Positions 8,687 through 16,852 of a stretch of DNA of 62,308 nt are shown here, one piece after another. The DNA comes from CAYQJS01 sp964417895 (lineage in GTDB: Bacteria > Chloroflexota > UBA6077 > SHYK01), in NCBI GenBank assembly GCA_964417895.1, contig CAYQJS010000035.1:1-62308 (forward strand), in the 5' to 3' direction. Numbering within the stretch: the first letter of the stretch is position 1; every line of letters begins with the position of its first letter. Position numbers and translations under genes: made by a program. The notes beneath the pieces were generated by a model. That model saw only the letters and a list, made by a program, of their open reading frames with translations. It had not been told where the DNA came from and did no database searches.

Positions 8687-8897
8687 GCTCCCTTGTTATC
8701 CTGCCAATCCCGCACGTTTTCTGCCTCGCGTCAGGAGCCCGTCGGCTATGCCCGATCTACAGGGCGAAGCACATGACCGCCTCGGCTCCTTCATGGCGAT
8801 CATAACCACGCTGGGGCAAGTTCGCAATCGGTGTTCCGTCTCACACCTGTGTGGGGCACCCGACCTGCAGGCGCGGCGGACTTGATGGATAATTAGT

Positions 8898-8906
8898 TGC
8901 TATAAG
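8898..8906 (+). promoter_or_regulatory. Possible extended -10 promoter of the toxin-antitoxin pair
   Basis: The sequence TGCTATAAG resembles an extended -10 box and lies about 17 bp before the GTG of the RHH gene. No convincing -35 box is seen. The leader would be short. Confidence 0.25.
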
Positions 8907-8922
8907 TCTCACGGGAGAGGCG

Positions 8923-9204
8923 GTGGGCTCACTGACGAAGAAACCTATTCAGGTCTACCTCCGGCCCGAGCAGGTCGAACCCCTGCGCGACCTGGCGCGT
9001 CGGCGCAATGTTTCGGTTGCCGAGCTCGTCCGGCAGGGCATCGATCGGGTGCTCGCCGCCGTTCCTCCCGAAGACGACCCATTGCTGGGAATTATCGGTC
9101 TGGTCGATGATGATGGCCCGACCGATATGGCCGAGAAGCACGATGACTATCTCGTCAAGTGGATTCAGGAGGAAAACCGATCCTGGGATCCGAAGTCTTC
9201 GTAG
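8923..9204 (+). CDS. Ribbon-helix-helix antitoxin
   Basis: A 93-residue protein whose first 45 residues read as a CopG/RHH DNA-binding domain (KPIQVYLRPEQVEPLRDLAR then a helix with VSVAELVRQGI). The remaining acidic tail (DDDGPTDMAEKHDDYL) fits a toxin-neutralising segment. The GTG start follows a GGGAGAGG ribosome site. It overlaps the PIN toxin gene that follows, the usual type II toxin-antitoxin order. By family precedent it would repress its own promoter together with the toxin. Confidence 0.85.
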   Translation: MGSLTKKPIQVYLRPEQVEPLRDLARRRNVSVAELVRQGIDRVLAAVPPEDDPLLGIIGLVDDDGPTDMAEKHDDYLVKWIQEENRSWDPKSS

Positions 9205-9605
9205 ACGCGGGTGCCTGGATCGCCGTCTCCATAATTCGAGACGACCAGCACCGGTCGGCAGTCGAGATTTACCGTCGGTTATCCCGAGACGCGCGAACCC
9301 TTGTTACGACGAATCTGGTGATCGCTGAAGCGCACGCGCTCATCCGCCGAAGGGGCGGTCACGATATCGGCATGCGGTTTCTGGAGTCGCTACGCCATAG
9401 CAGCCGGTTGATCAAGCTTCATTCGGACGTTGAGATCGAGAACCGGGCTGAAGCGATCCTCGCTCTCTATTCTGACCATGATTTCAGCTACGTAGACGCC
9501 GTGAGCTTCGCGGTGATGCACCAAAGGAGAATCGCAGAGGCCTTTGCCTTCGATCGCGACTTCGTGACGGCTGGCTTCGCTCTTCTTCCGTCCCCTCTGG
9601 CCTGA
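9159..9605 (+). CDS. vapC: PIN-domain toxin, VapC-like
   Basis: PIN-domain ribonuclease of the VapC kind. All four acidic positions are visible: FVDAGAW, VIAEAH, YVDAVSF and AFDRDF, so it should be active. It overlaps the RHH antitoxin. The annotated GTG at 9159 has no ribosome site; an in-frame CTG at 9183 lies 10 bp after AGGAGG and would give a protein starting MGSEVFVDAG, the usual VapC beginning. The true start is therefore probably the CTG. This pair separates minus-strand catabolic genes and is the only plus-strand module in the first 32 kb. Confidence 0.85.
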   Translation: MDSGGKPILGSEVFVDAGAWIAVSIIRDDQHRSAVEIYRRLSRDARTLVTTNLVIAEAHALIRRRGGHDIGMRFLESLRHSSRLIKLHSDVEIENRAEAILALYSDHDFSYVDAVSFAVMHQRRIAEAFAFDRDFVTAGFALLPSPLA

Positions 9606-9608
9606 GAG

Positions 9609-10730
9609 CTACGCGTCCCGGATGGCTGGCAGCACTTCCCGAGCGAACAGGTCGAGGCGGTCCGCCACCTCGTCGAGGCTCATGTGGCCCATCTCGGGGC
9701 GAATGATGAGCACGTTGGCGTTGCAGGCGGTCTTCTGCTCCAGGACCTGCTCGATCATCGACTCGGGCTCGCCCACCAGGTACGCGCCCTGCCGCTGGCC
9801 CTCCAGACTCCGACCGAGGCGCCGGTTCTCGCGCGATGAGCGGTAGGCGTAGGAGCGAGGCGTGTACTTCTCCTTGTGCAGCTCGGCGAGCCGTGGGTGC
9901 TCGAACCTCCCGGGGTAGGCATCCTCCCGGTCGTGGGCGACCAACTCCCCGAGCATCCGATCGACTTCATCCATCGTCGGGGCGATGAAAAACTCCCGGG
10001 CGAGGCCGCGGTCGCTTGCCGTGGGTGTCCACCCGCACTCGCTCTCGGCGTACCGCTGGTAGTACGCGAGGGTCTCGGCGCACTGCTCCGTCGGGCCCGA
10101 CGCGATGAGCCCAATGTGGTGCTGGGCCGCCCACTCGAGGCTTTCGGCGCGGGCCGCCGTCGTCCACACCGGCGGATGGGGGACCTGGAGCGGCCGCGGG
10201 AGGATGGAGACGCACTCGTAGTTGTAATGCTCGCCGTGCCACTCGAACGGGTTCTCCTCGGTCCACGCCCTGGTAATCAGATCGTACGCCTCGTGATATA
10301 GCGAGGGCTCTTCGGTCGGGGAGAGGCCATACGCGTAGAGCGACTGCGCGCCGCTGCTGATCAGCCCGACCACCAGACGACCGTGGGAGAGGTTGTCAAT
10401 CATCGCCAGCTCTTCGGCCACGCGCACGGGATGAGGGTACAGGGCGAGGGCTATGCCCATGGTGACGAGCTTGATGCGCTCGGTCACCTGTGTCGCCGCG
10501 GACAGCATGACCGTTGGCGACGGCGTCAGTCCGCCGTTGGGACCGTAATGGTGCTCGGTGAAGATCAACCCATCGAACCCCAGCTCGTCCACGCGGCGCA
10601 TGTACTTCATGCGGTCGGAATAGAGCTGCTCGCCCAGCTGGCGATCCCACATCCATCCCGGCACCGGGAAGGGCATCGGCCCGCCGGGCTGCGTGCGGTA
10701 CGGCATGCTCTGTCGGATCCAAACTTCCAT
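9609..10730 (-). CDS. LLM-class flavin-dependent oxidoreductase
   Basis: Bacterial luciferase-like TIM barrel of 373 residues that would use reduced FMN supplied by a separate reductase. Landmarks are ELGFDGLIFTEHHYG (about residues 48-62), LALYPHPVRVAEELAMIDNLSHGRL-type core (about 100-125) and a C-terminal VGEPESMIEQVLE segment. LLM enzymes monooxygenate alkanes, nitrogen heterocycles, sulfonates or acyl compounds. It is in line with the SBP at 10804 on the same strand, 73 bp apart. The substrate is unknown. Confidence 0.88.
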   Translation of the reverse strand: MEVWIRQSMPYRTQPGGPMPFPVPGWMWDRQLGEQLYSDRMKYMRRVDELGFDGLIFTEHHYGPNGGLTPSPTVMLSAATQVTERIKLVTMGIALALYPHPVRVAEELAMIDNLSHGRLVVGLISSGAQSLYAYGLSPTEEPSLYHEAYDLITRAWTEENPFEWHGEHYNYECVSILPRPLQVPHPPVWTTAARAESLEWAAQHHIGLIASGPTEQCAETLAYYQRYAESECGWTPTASDRGLAREFFIAPTMDEVDRMLGELVAHDREDAYPGRFEHPRLAELHKEKYTPRSYAYRSSRENRRLGRSLEGQRQGAYLVGEPESMIEQVLEQKTACNANVLIIRPEMGHMSLDEVADRLDLFAREVLPAIRDA

Positions 10731-10803
10731 CAGGCGCCTCCGGTTGGGTAACAGGTGACAGGAGACAGGTTACAGGGGATAGGGTACAGCCTTGTCTGCC
10801 GCG

Positions 10804-12495
10804 TCAGCTGAGATCCCACTGGTGGGCGTTCCATGAGGGCGCCCGCCCGACGTTGACCAGCCGGTTCGCCACCATCGTCGTGGTCGCCGCGTAGAAGAGG
10901 TTCATCATGTTGAGCTGGTCCGACATGTGATGGACCACTTGCTTCAGGACCTGCATTCGTTCGGCCCTCGGGATTGTGGTGACGAACCGCTCGATCAGCG
11001 CGTCGAACTCGGGGGTTCGGTACCGAGAATAGTTGCCACCCGTGTAGTTGTTCTCCGGGAGCCGCGCTTGCACGCTGTGCAGCTCCTTCAGTCGCCCGAC
11101 GCCGCTCTCGCCGCCTTGCAGCGTGAAGGCCGGGAAGGTCGCGCGGTACTCGCGGTCCCGCTGCCGCTGGATAGGGATGACAACGGGGTCGACGCCGACC
11201 CCGACTCGCTGCCAGTAGTCGGCCACCGCGAACAAAGGCTTCGTGTTCTGGTCTGACGCCGTCGCGCTCAGCTCCACGGTGAGCCGCTGTCCAGCCCCGT
11301 CGCGGTACAAGCCGTCTGCCGCGCGCGTGTGCCCGGTCTCCTCGATCAGCTGGCTGGCGCGCCGTGGGTCGTACTCATAGCGTACGACGGCGTCCTGGAC
11401 CTCGTTGAACTCCGGCTCATTGGGCAACAGAACGGTGTGCGCTACGCTGGATAGGCCGCCCATGATGCTCTCGTTGAGCTGCTGTCGGTCAATAGCGTGG
11501 AGCATGGCGCGCCGGAAGCGGACGTCTGTTACGACCACGGGATTCGGGTTGATGAACTGAGGCCAGATCTTCATCGCGGTCTCCGGGCTGATCTCGACGT
11601 GCCCTTCGCGCCACTGCTCCTTGAGCTGAAGCGTCTGTTCGAGCGTGATGCTCTTCCCGAGCGAAACCTCGACGACTCCCGCCAGGATGTTGGCGATGAA
11701 CGCGTTCTCATCGGGGATGAACTTGACGACCAGCTCGTCGATGTTCGCGCGGCCAAGTACGTAGCGGTCGTATGCCTGGAGCACAACGTGGCTGTCTCGC
11801 ACCCATTCCCGCACCTTGAAGGGCCCGTTCCCGACGAATTCGTCCGCCCAATACGGGAGGGCGGGAAGATTGGCCTTGTCGTCGAGATAGGTCCTCTCCA
11901 GCAGGTGTCTCGGCATGGGCACCTGCGTGGTGAGGAAGTCGTCCGCTTCGATGAATGCCTGCTTCCAGGTGACCGTCACCGTGCGGGAGTCCGGCGCCTG
12001 GATGCTTTGGATGACGTCGTAGACAGGATTCCGGCTGACCGGCAGTTCCCTGTCCTGAAGCACCCGGGTGGTGAAGAGCACATCCTCGGAGGTAAAGGGC
12101 GTGCCGTCGTGCCACGTCGCGCCCTCGCGGATGCGCCAGGTCGTCTCCATGCGGCCGTCGGGGAGCACGCGCCACAGGCCGTTTTCGATGCTCGGCACCG
12201 CCTCGCCGAGCTGCGGGTGGATGACGTTGCGGTCATCCCGGACGGTGAGGGCGACAATCACGACAGCCTCGAGCCCACCCTGGCCGGGAATGCTGCCGCC
12301 GCTCCCGCCCGTCATCGCGACATACGGACTTGGCGGGTTGCCCATGATGGCGGCGGTAATGCGTTTGGGCCCGGCAACACGCTGCCCCTCTGCGGCACGC
12401 TCCTCAGCCCCGCGCTGTGCCGGCGGCGCAGCGCAGCCCGCCGCCAGCAGCGTGAGTGTCAACCAACCGATGCCGATACTCGTAAGCTTCTGCAT
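10804..12495 (-). CDS. SBP_bac_5 substrate-binding lipoprotein
   Basis: Family-5 solute-binding protein, 563 residues from the ATG at 12495. That start is chosen because GAGGAGGTGG lies just before it and it opens the signal peptide MQKLTSIGIGWLT with the lipobox LLAAGC (Cys21); the longer reading frame upstream is not signal-like. The family motif ATWHDGTPFTSEDVLF is present. It groups with the SBPs at 13520 and 34415, sharing the AMLHAIDRQ and RPEFDALIERF-type blocks. It is an orphan SBP between an LLM oxidoreductase and an isochorismatase-like gene. Confidence 0.9.
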   Translation of the reverse strand: MQKLTSIGIGWLTLTLLAAGCAAPPAQRGAEERAAEGQRVAGPKRITAAIMGNPPSPYVAMTGGSGGSIPGQGGLEAVVIVALTVRDDRNVIHPQLGEAVPSIENGLWRVLPDGRMETTWRIREGATWHDGTPFTSEDVLFTTRVLQDRELPVSRNPVYDVIQSIQAPDSRTVTVTWKQAFIEADDFLTTQVPMPRHLLERTYLDDKANLPALPYWADEFVGNGPFKVREWVRDSHVVLQAYDRYVLGRANIDELVVKFIPDENAFIANILAGVVEVSLGKSITLEQTLQLKEQWREGHVEISPETAMKIWPQFINPNPVVVTDVRFRRAMLHAIDRQQLNESIMGGLSSVAHTVLLPNEPEFNEVQDAVVRYEYDPRRASQLIEETGHTRAADGLYRDGAGQRLTVELSATASDQNTKPLFAVADYWQRVGVGVDPVVIPIQRQRDREYRATFPAFTLQGGESGVGRLKELHSVQARLPENNYTGGNYSRYRTPEFDALIERFVTTIPRAERMQVLKQVVHHMSDQLNMMNLFYAATTTMVANRLVNVGRAPSWNAHQWDLS

Positions 12496-12652
12496 GGCCC
12501 ACCTCCTCAGACCCGGGGTTCCGCCCCGACAGCGCAGACACGGCCGGGGGCTCCAGTGGAGCATCATAGCGGGAATCTCGGCCGGCAGCGACTGAGGGCC
12601 ATCGTGCCCGGTAATCCTCACCGGCAGGCAAGGTCCCCTGTGATGACGATCA

Positions 12653-13219
12653 TTACGCAGCCTTCAGGTACTTCGCAATGACCTCGTCGAGCGTGAGCAC
12701 CTCGGCGTGGAGCACGCTCCGCATGATGCGCAGCGCTCCCTCCTGCGCTCCCGGCGGCTCTGCCTGGCGGTGGACCATGGTGCAATCCTCCACGACGACT
12801 ACCTGGTAGCGATTCTGGTGCGCATCCGCGGCGGTCCACAACACGGTGTTGTCGGTGGATGCCCCTGCGATGATGACCAGTTGGCAGCCCATGGTCCTGA
12901 GCGTGTAGTCCAGATCGTTGTGCGAGAAGCCACTCAGAAAGCGCTTGTAGATGGTGATATCGCGGTCGACGGGTTGGAGCTCGTCGATCACCCCAACGGC
13001 GTCGGTGTTGGGCAGCAGGCGGGAGGCATTCGGCAGATTGTCTGTCGGCCGGCGCATGCTATTGACGTGCACGACCTGCGCGCCCGCGGCGTATGCCGCG
13101 TCCTTCAGCCGCCTGACACGGGCAACCATGTCGTAGCCAAAGGCGCCAGGGGCCCAGCCGTACCCCTTGGCCATGTCGAGAATAATGACTGCCGTGTTGT
13201 TTCGCGTTGCTTCAGCCAT
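12653..13219 (-). CDS. Isochorismatase-like protein lacking the catalytic Cys
   Basis: Isochorismatase-fold hydrolase of 188 residues. The family uses an Asp-Lys-Cys triad to cleave amides, as in nicotinamidase and maleamate amidase, or vinyl ethers. Asp15 (IILDMAKGY) and Lys92 (YKRFLSG) are present. The nucleophile loop reads GASTDNTVLWTA, with Thr125 where Cys is expected (compare GGGTNACVES in the tandem protein at 26404). It is either catalytically changed or non-catalytic. It lies between two SBP genes on the same strand. Confidence 0.82.
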   Translation of the reverse strand: MAEATRNNTAVIILDMAKGYGWAPGAFGYDMVARVRRLKDAAYAAGAQVVHVNSMRRPTDNLPNASRLLPNTDAVGVIDELQPVDRDITIYKRFLSGFSHNDLDYTLRTMGCQLVIIAGASTDNTVLWTAADAHQNRYQVVVVEDCTMVHRQAEPPGAQEGALRIMRSVLHAEVLTLDEVIAKYLKAA

Positions 13220-13277
13220 CGTGTCCTCTCATCCTCCCACCAATCACTTCCATCGTGACGCTTCGTAGCGGTGGGCT

Positions 13278-13315
13278 ACCCCCCTCCCTAACCCTCCCCC
13301 TCAAGGGGGGAGGGG
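13278..13315. repeat. Family A GC-rich palindromic repeat
   Basis: A C-rich arm, CCCCCCTCCCTAACCCTCC, is followed by a G-rich arm, AAGGGGGGAGGGG. It lies in the 300-bp gap between the isochorismatase-like gene and the next SBP. The rest of that gap holds a short hairpin and a poly-G tract. Confidence 0.75.
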
Positions 13316-13398
13316 ACAGTCCCAACTGCCCCGATTAGACATCAAGCGGCTTCGCCGCACCATCCGGCGATGAAAACCGCGTCCGCCCTGGCGGGGGG

Positions 13399-13417
13399 CT
13401 GGGGGCGAAGCCCCCAG
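13399..13417. other. GC hairpin
   Basis: CTGGGGGC, a GAA loop and GCCCCCAG form a perfect 8-bp stem downstream of the SBP at 13520 in its transcription direction. No T-tract follows, so intrinsic termination is doubtful. Confidence 0.4.
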
Positions 13418-13453
13418 GAAAGAAGGGGCGGGGGGGAGGAAGAACCCGGGCGC

Positions 13454-13511
13454 GGGGGGGGGGGGGGGGGGGGACGAGGGGGGGAGGAGGGGGGGGGGGG
13501 GGGGGGGGGGG
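13454..13511. repeat. Poly-G low-complexity tract
   Basis: Runs of 20 G (13454-13473) and 23 G (13489-13511) flank a G/A stretch and end 8 bp past the stop of the SBP at 13520. This looks more like a sequencing or gap-closing artefact than real sequence, although a G-quadruplex is possible. Confidence 0.7.
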
Positions 13512-13519
13512 CATTCAGG

Positions 13520-15232
13520 TTAGCTCCGAGCGTCCCAGTCCTGGATGTTCCAGAGGCGCGTCTCCTGTCCCGTGATGTTCTGCAGGCGATTGCTGAGGCA
13601 AATGAAGTCGAGATCGTAGAAGAGGCCCATCAAGTTCAGATTCTCCGTGTGGTGGCGCATCACCTGGCGCAGCGCCTGAATGCGCTCCGCTCGCGGGATC
13701 GCCGAGAGGAAACGATCGATGAGCGCATCCCACTCCGCGTTGGCGTACCGCGCGTAGTTGGTTCCTACGAAGCGGCTCTCGGGCAGGGGAATTGCGGTGC
13801 TGTGCTGCCTGTTCAGCATGAACGCCTCGTTACCCTGGCGCATCATGCGGAAGCTAGGGAAGGTGGCCACATACTCGCGATCCGTGATGCGCTGCGGGGG
13901 CACGAGGACGGGCTCGGTCGCCACTCCAAGACGCGTCCAGATGTCCGCGACCGGGATGATGCTCTTCTCGGTCACAGGTTCGCCATTGGAGCGCACCTCG
14001 ACGGCGAGACGCTCACCCGACGAGTTCCGGTAGATGCCGTCGGGCGCCTTCGCGTAGCCCATGCCCTCGATGAGCTGCGCGGCGCGGCGCGGATCATACT
14101 CGTAGCGCACGACCGCGTCCTCCACCTCCGCGTATTCGGGCTCGCTCGGCGGCAGATACAGGTGCGCCACGCTGCTGAGCCCTCCCTGGATGCTGTCCAC
14201 CAGCTCCTGGCGGTCGGTTGCGTGCATCAGCGCGCGCCTGAACTGCAGTTCGGTCACGACGGGTGTTCCGGGGCTCGTGAACTGGGGATGGACGACGACC
14301 CATGAGCGCGGCCGGTATTCCACGCGCCCGTCACGCCACTGGTCGCGGAGCTGGAGCGCCTGCTCGACCGAGAAGCCGCGGCCGATGGTCAGCTCGACAG
14401 CTCCGGCGAGGATGTTCGTCATGAGCGTGTTCAGCTCCAGGACGAACCGCACTTCGATCCCGTCGATCTTCGGCCGACCCCGGCCGTAGCGGTCGCTGGC
14501 CTCCAGCAGGATCGCAGTGCCGGGAATGAACTGTTTGACTGCGAACGGCCCGGTTCCAACGTACTCCTGGTTCCAGTACGGCATGGTCAGGAAGCGCCCC
14601 TTGTCGGCGAGGTAGGTCTCCTCCACCAGGTGCTTCGGCAACGGGGTGACGTAGCGGTTGGTGAACACACGGTCAGCGTCGACGAACGGCCGATTCCAGG
14701 TGAGGGCCAGTGTCTGGGAGTCCGGCGCCGTCACGCCCTCGAGGTACGCATACCAGGGATGGCGTATCACGGGAATCTCCCTGTCCTGGTCCACCACCAG
14801 CGAAAAGATGAAGTCCGCGCTGGTGAGCGGCGCGCCATCATGCCATTTCGCATTCGGCATGATCTTCCAGCTGGTCTCCATGCGCCCATCCGGGAACAGC
14901 TTCCACAGCCCGTTCTCGAGCGTCGGCACAGCTTCCGCGAGCTGCGATTGCAGTTTCCCGGCGCCCTCCACCTCCAGCAAACTGCCATTGACGAGCTGCT
15001 CGAGAGTCCCAGCACCCGGAAGGGAGATCTGCGTGGAATTGAATCGCGCCACGAAGCTGGTCGGTTCGCCCATCATCGAGGCGGTAATGTGCTTGCCCTT
15101 CCCCGGCCTGCCCGACTGAGCGTCCGCGCTCGGGCCCGGTCCCTCCTGGCCGACGGGCCGCATCTGACCGCAGCCTAACGCGAGCACCATGAAGACCAGC
15201 CAGGCGCCGGCCAGCCGCGTCCATGCGTCCAT
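13520..15232 (-). CDS. SBP_bac_5 substrate-binding lipoprotein
   Basis: Family-5 solute-binding protein, 570 residues. The signal peptide MDAWTRLAGAWLVFMVLALGC has the lipobox LALGC (Cys21). The SBP motif AKWHDGAPLTSADFIF is present. It starts 6 bp after the stop of the dienelactone hydrolase gene, so the two are almost certainly co-transcribed and functionally linked. Its 3' end abuts the poly-G tract, and the last residues (NIQDWDARS) look complete next to siblings ending NAHQWDLS and NAHEWEVH. Confidence 0.9.
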   Translation of the reverse strand: MDAWTRLAGAWLVFMVLALGCGQMRPVGQEGPGPSADAQSGRPGKGKHITASMMGEPTSFVARFNSTQISLPGAGTLEQLVNGSLLEVEGAGKLQSQLAEAVPTLENGLWKLFPDGRMETSWKIMPNAKWHDGAPLTSADFIFSLVVDQDREIPVIRHPWYAYLEGVTAPDSQTLALTWNRPFVDADRVFTNRYVTPLPKHLVEETYLADKGRFLTMPYWNQEYVGTGPFAVKQFIPGTAILLEASDRYGRGRPKIDGIEVRFVLELNTLMTNILAGAVELTIGRGFSVEQALQLRDQWRDGRVEYRPRSWVVVHPQFTSPGTPVVTELQFRRALMHATDRQELVDSIQGGLSSVAHLYLPPSEPEYAEVEDAVVRYEYDPRRAAQLIEGMGYAKAPDGIYRNSSGERLAVEVRSNGEPVTEKSIIPVADIWTRLGVATEPVLVPPQRITDREYVATFPSFRMMRQGNEAFMLNRQHSTAIPLPESRFVGTNYARYANAEWDALIDRFLSAIPRAERIQALRQVMRHHTENLNLMGLFYDLDFICLSNRLQNITGQETRLWNIQDWDARS

Positions 15233-15238
15233 TGTGCT

Positions 15239-16048
15239 CTACTCCAGGCGGACGTTTTTCGAGAAGTCGTAGTCCGTGCTGGTGTCGCCCTCAAAAGTCC
15301 ATTGCACCCGGTCTTCGGCGAAGCTACCCGCGCGGACTCGGGCGAGGAACTCACCCAGCAACCGCCACGCGTCCTCGGCCTGCTGCCTGCCGTAGCGACC
15401 CGGCATCGTGTCATTGAGGAAGCCGTGAGGCGCTCCAGGGAAGATCCTGACGTGGTGGCTGCGGCGAGCTAACTCCAGGGCGCCGCGGAAGCGCAACACC
15501 GCGTCGATCGAGATGCCGTGGTCGGCCTCGCCGAACACGCCGACGACGGGGACGCTCGAGCCCGCAATGACCTCCTCGATGGGCGTCTGCCCGGCCCGGG
15601 GCGCCCCGGCGCCACCGTAGAAGACCGCGCACGCTGTCACGTCCGATCGCTGCGCCGCCAGCACGAGCGGATATCGCCCTGTCGCACACACGCCCATGAC
15701 GAACACCTGTCCGTTGGCGGCGCCGGAGGCCGTGGCGAGGTGCTCGATGGCGGCGGGGAAAGCCGCGCACACCTGCTCGTCGGACAGTGCGGCTCGGGCC
15801 TCACCCCGTGCGATCGCCTCCTGGTCCGGCTCCCAGAAAAAGAGATTGGGTGCGATCGTCGCGTAGCCCTCCGTCGCGAAGCGCATCGCGAGGTCTTTGG
15901 TGTGCTGGACGAGGCCGTAGCGCTCGTGGAGCAGGACCATGGTTGGATGTGGTCCGGGCGCGCTCGGCAACGCGAAGAACGCATCCATGCCGTTGGAGCA
16001 CTGAACTGTGGACGTCTGGACCGTCCGGGTATCGACTTCAGCCAGCAT
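15239..16048 (-). CDS. Dienelactone hydrolase family protein
   Basis: Alpha/beta hydrolase of the dienelactone hydrolase family, 269 residues. The family opens lactones such as dienelactone to maleylacetate in chlorocatechol and aromatic pathways. The Cys-Asp-His triad is readable: the nucleophile elbow GVCATG (Cys in place of Ser), GEADHG and APHGFL. The oxyanion region HERYGL is also seen. The ATG at 16048 has a GGAGG site. It is 6 bp upstream of an SBP gene, which suggests that the SBP binds an ester, lactone or aromatic acid. Confidence 0.85.
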   Translation of the reverse strand: MLAEVDTRTVQTSTVQCSNGMDAFFALPSAPGPHPTMVLLHERYGLVQHTKDLAMRFATEGYATIAPNLFFWEPDQEAIARGEARAALSDEQVCAAFPAAIEHLATASGAANGQVFVMGVCATGRYPLVLAAQRSDVTACAVFYGGAGAPRAGQTPIEEVIAGSSVPVVGVFGEADHGISIDAVLRFRGALELARRSHHVRIFPGAPHGFLNDTMPGRYGRQQAEDAWRLLGEFLARVRAGSFAEDRVQWTFEGDTSTDYDFSKNVRLE

Positions 16049-16631
16049 GTCCGCCTCCTGCAGACTCTGTCTACTGCCAGATGTGAACGTTGCACGATTG
16101 TAGATCGTCTGTGGGCCCGTGCCTAGGATGAATCGAGCAGCCGTCGCGCGCGACCGGCGGTTGTCAACGCTTCCGGAGGATAAGACATAAGGCCGGCACA
16201 GAAGTCAGACCAAGGTGGGAGGTGGACTGCCGCTGGCGTCGAGTGTCGATGCACGTCTGAGGTGAACGCCGTGCATGGTCACACGGCAAGGCCCGGGCCA
16301 ACAATTGCCTATGAAGCTCGGGCACGAGAGCGATCGGCTTGGAGGTGTCTGGTTGAGAATGGCACCTTTCCCCTATCGGTCTGTGAGCACTGGCGGAGCT
16401 TGCTGCGACTAGCTTCTCCAACCGGTCGCTCACGCGATCGCTGGCAGATCTATCGCCGGTGGCAACCCCTTAGCTGCTTACACCAGGCCGCTGGAGTTCC
16501 GGTCGTGGTGACCCCTGCCCTGGATGTCGCCAACTTCGAACAACCAGGAATAGCCGCCCTTCGGATTGCTCAGGATCTCTCAGCAGTTGACATCCGCATC
16601 CCAGAAGAAAAAGCTGTACGTGCCGTGCTGG
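16049..16631. other. Non-coding or degraded stretch, nothing recognised
   Basis: About 580 bp with no supported gene. One minus-strand frame reads like decayed coding sequence near 16500-16620 (WDADV, then a stop, then SNPKGGYSWLFEVGD), but no family could be named. Confidence 0.3.
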
Positions 16632-16790
16632 AGGCGCGGCCCAGGTGGAAATGCATGCTGTCCAAGCTGCCATTCCCGACCAACCCCGGGACGCGCTCCG
16701 CTTTTGGGATTCAATCCGGTGTGCCATGAATGGATGGCATTGCATCCGGACCCTGTTGCCGCAGCCTCTCGTCCAGAACCTTGCGGACTC
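16632..16790 (-). pseudogene. Remnant of a NicX/M29-type gene
   Basis: About 155 bp closely match the 3' part of the gene at 24085, covering KVLDERLRQ-GPDA through SLDSMHFHLGP. Relative to that gene there is a one-base deletion near 16733 and a one-base insertion (AAAAGC) near 16698, so the reading frame is broken. No flanking part of the gene remains. It stands immediately downstream of the SBP at 16853, as intact copies stand next to SBPs at 18723 and 22820. Confidence 0.75.
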
Positions 16791-16852
16791 TTACGACGCC
16801 CCCTCCTCGCGAAAGCGTCCTCTAACCTTTTAGCCCGCTAGCTTCGCCCGCG

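Noticed and set aside
10740..10795. Repetitive ACAGG-type stretch upstream of the LLM gene
   Set aside because: Short, imperfect and without matching copies seen elsewhere; not enough to call an element.
16500..16620. Possible decayed coding remnant on the minus strand
   Set aside because: One frame reads like protein but contains a stop and matches no family that could be named.
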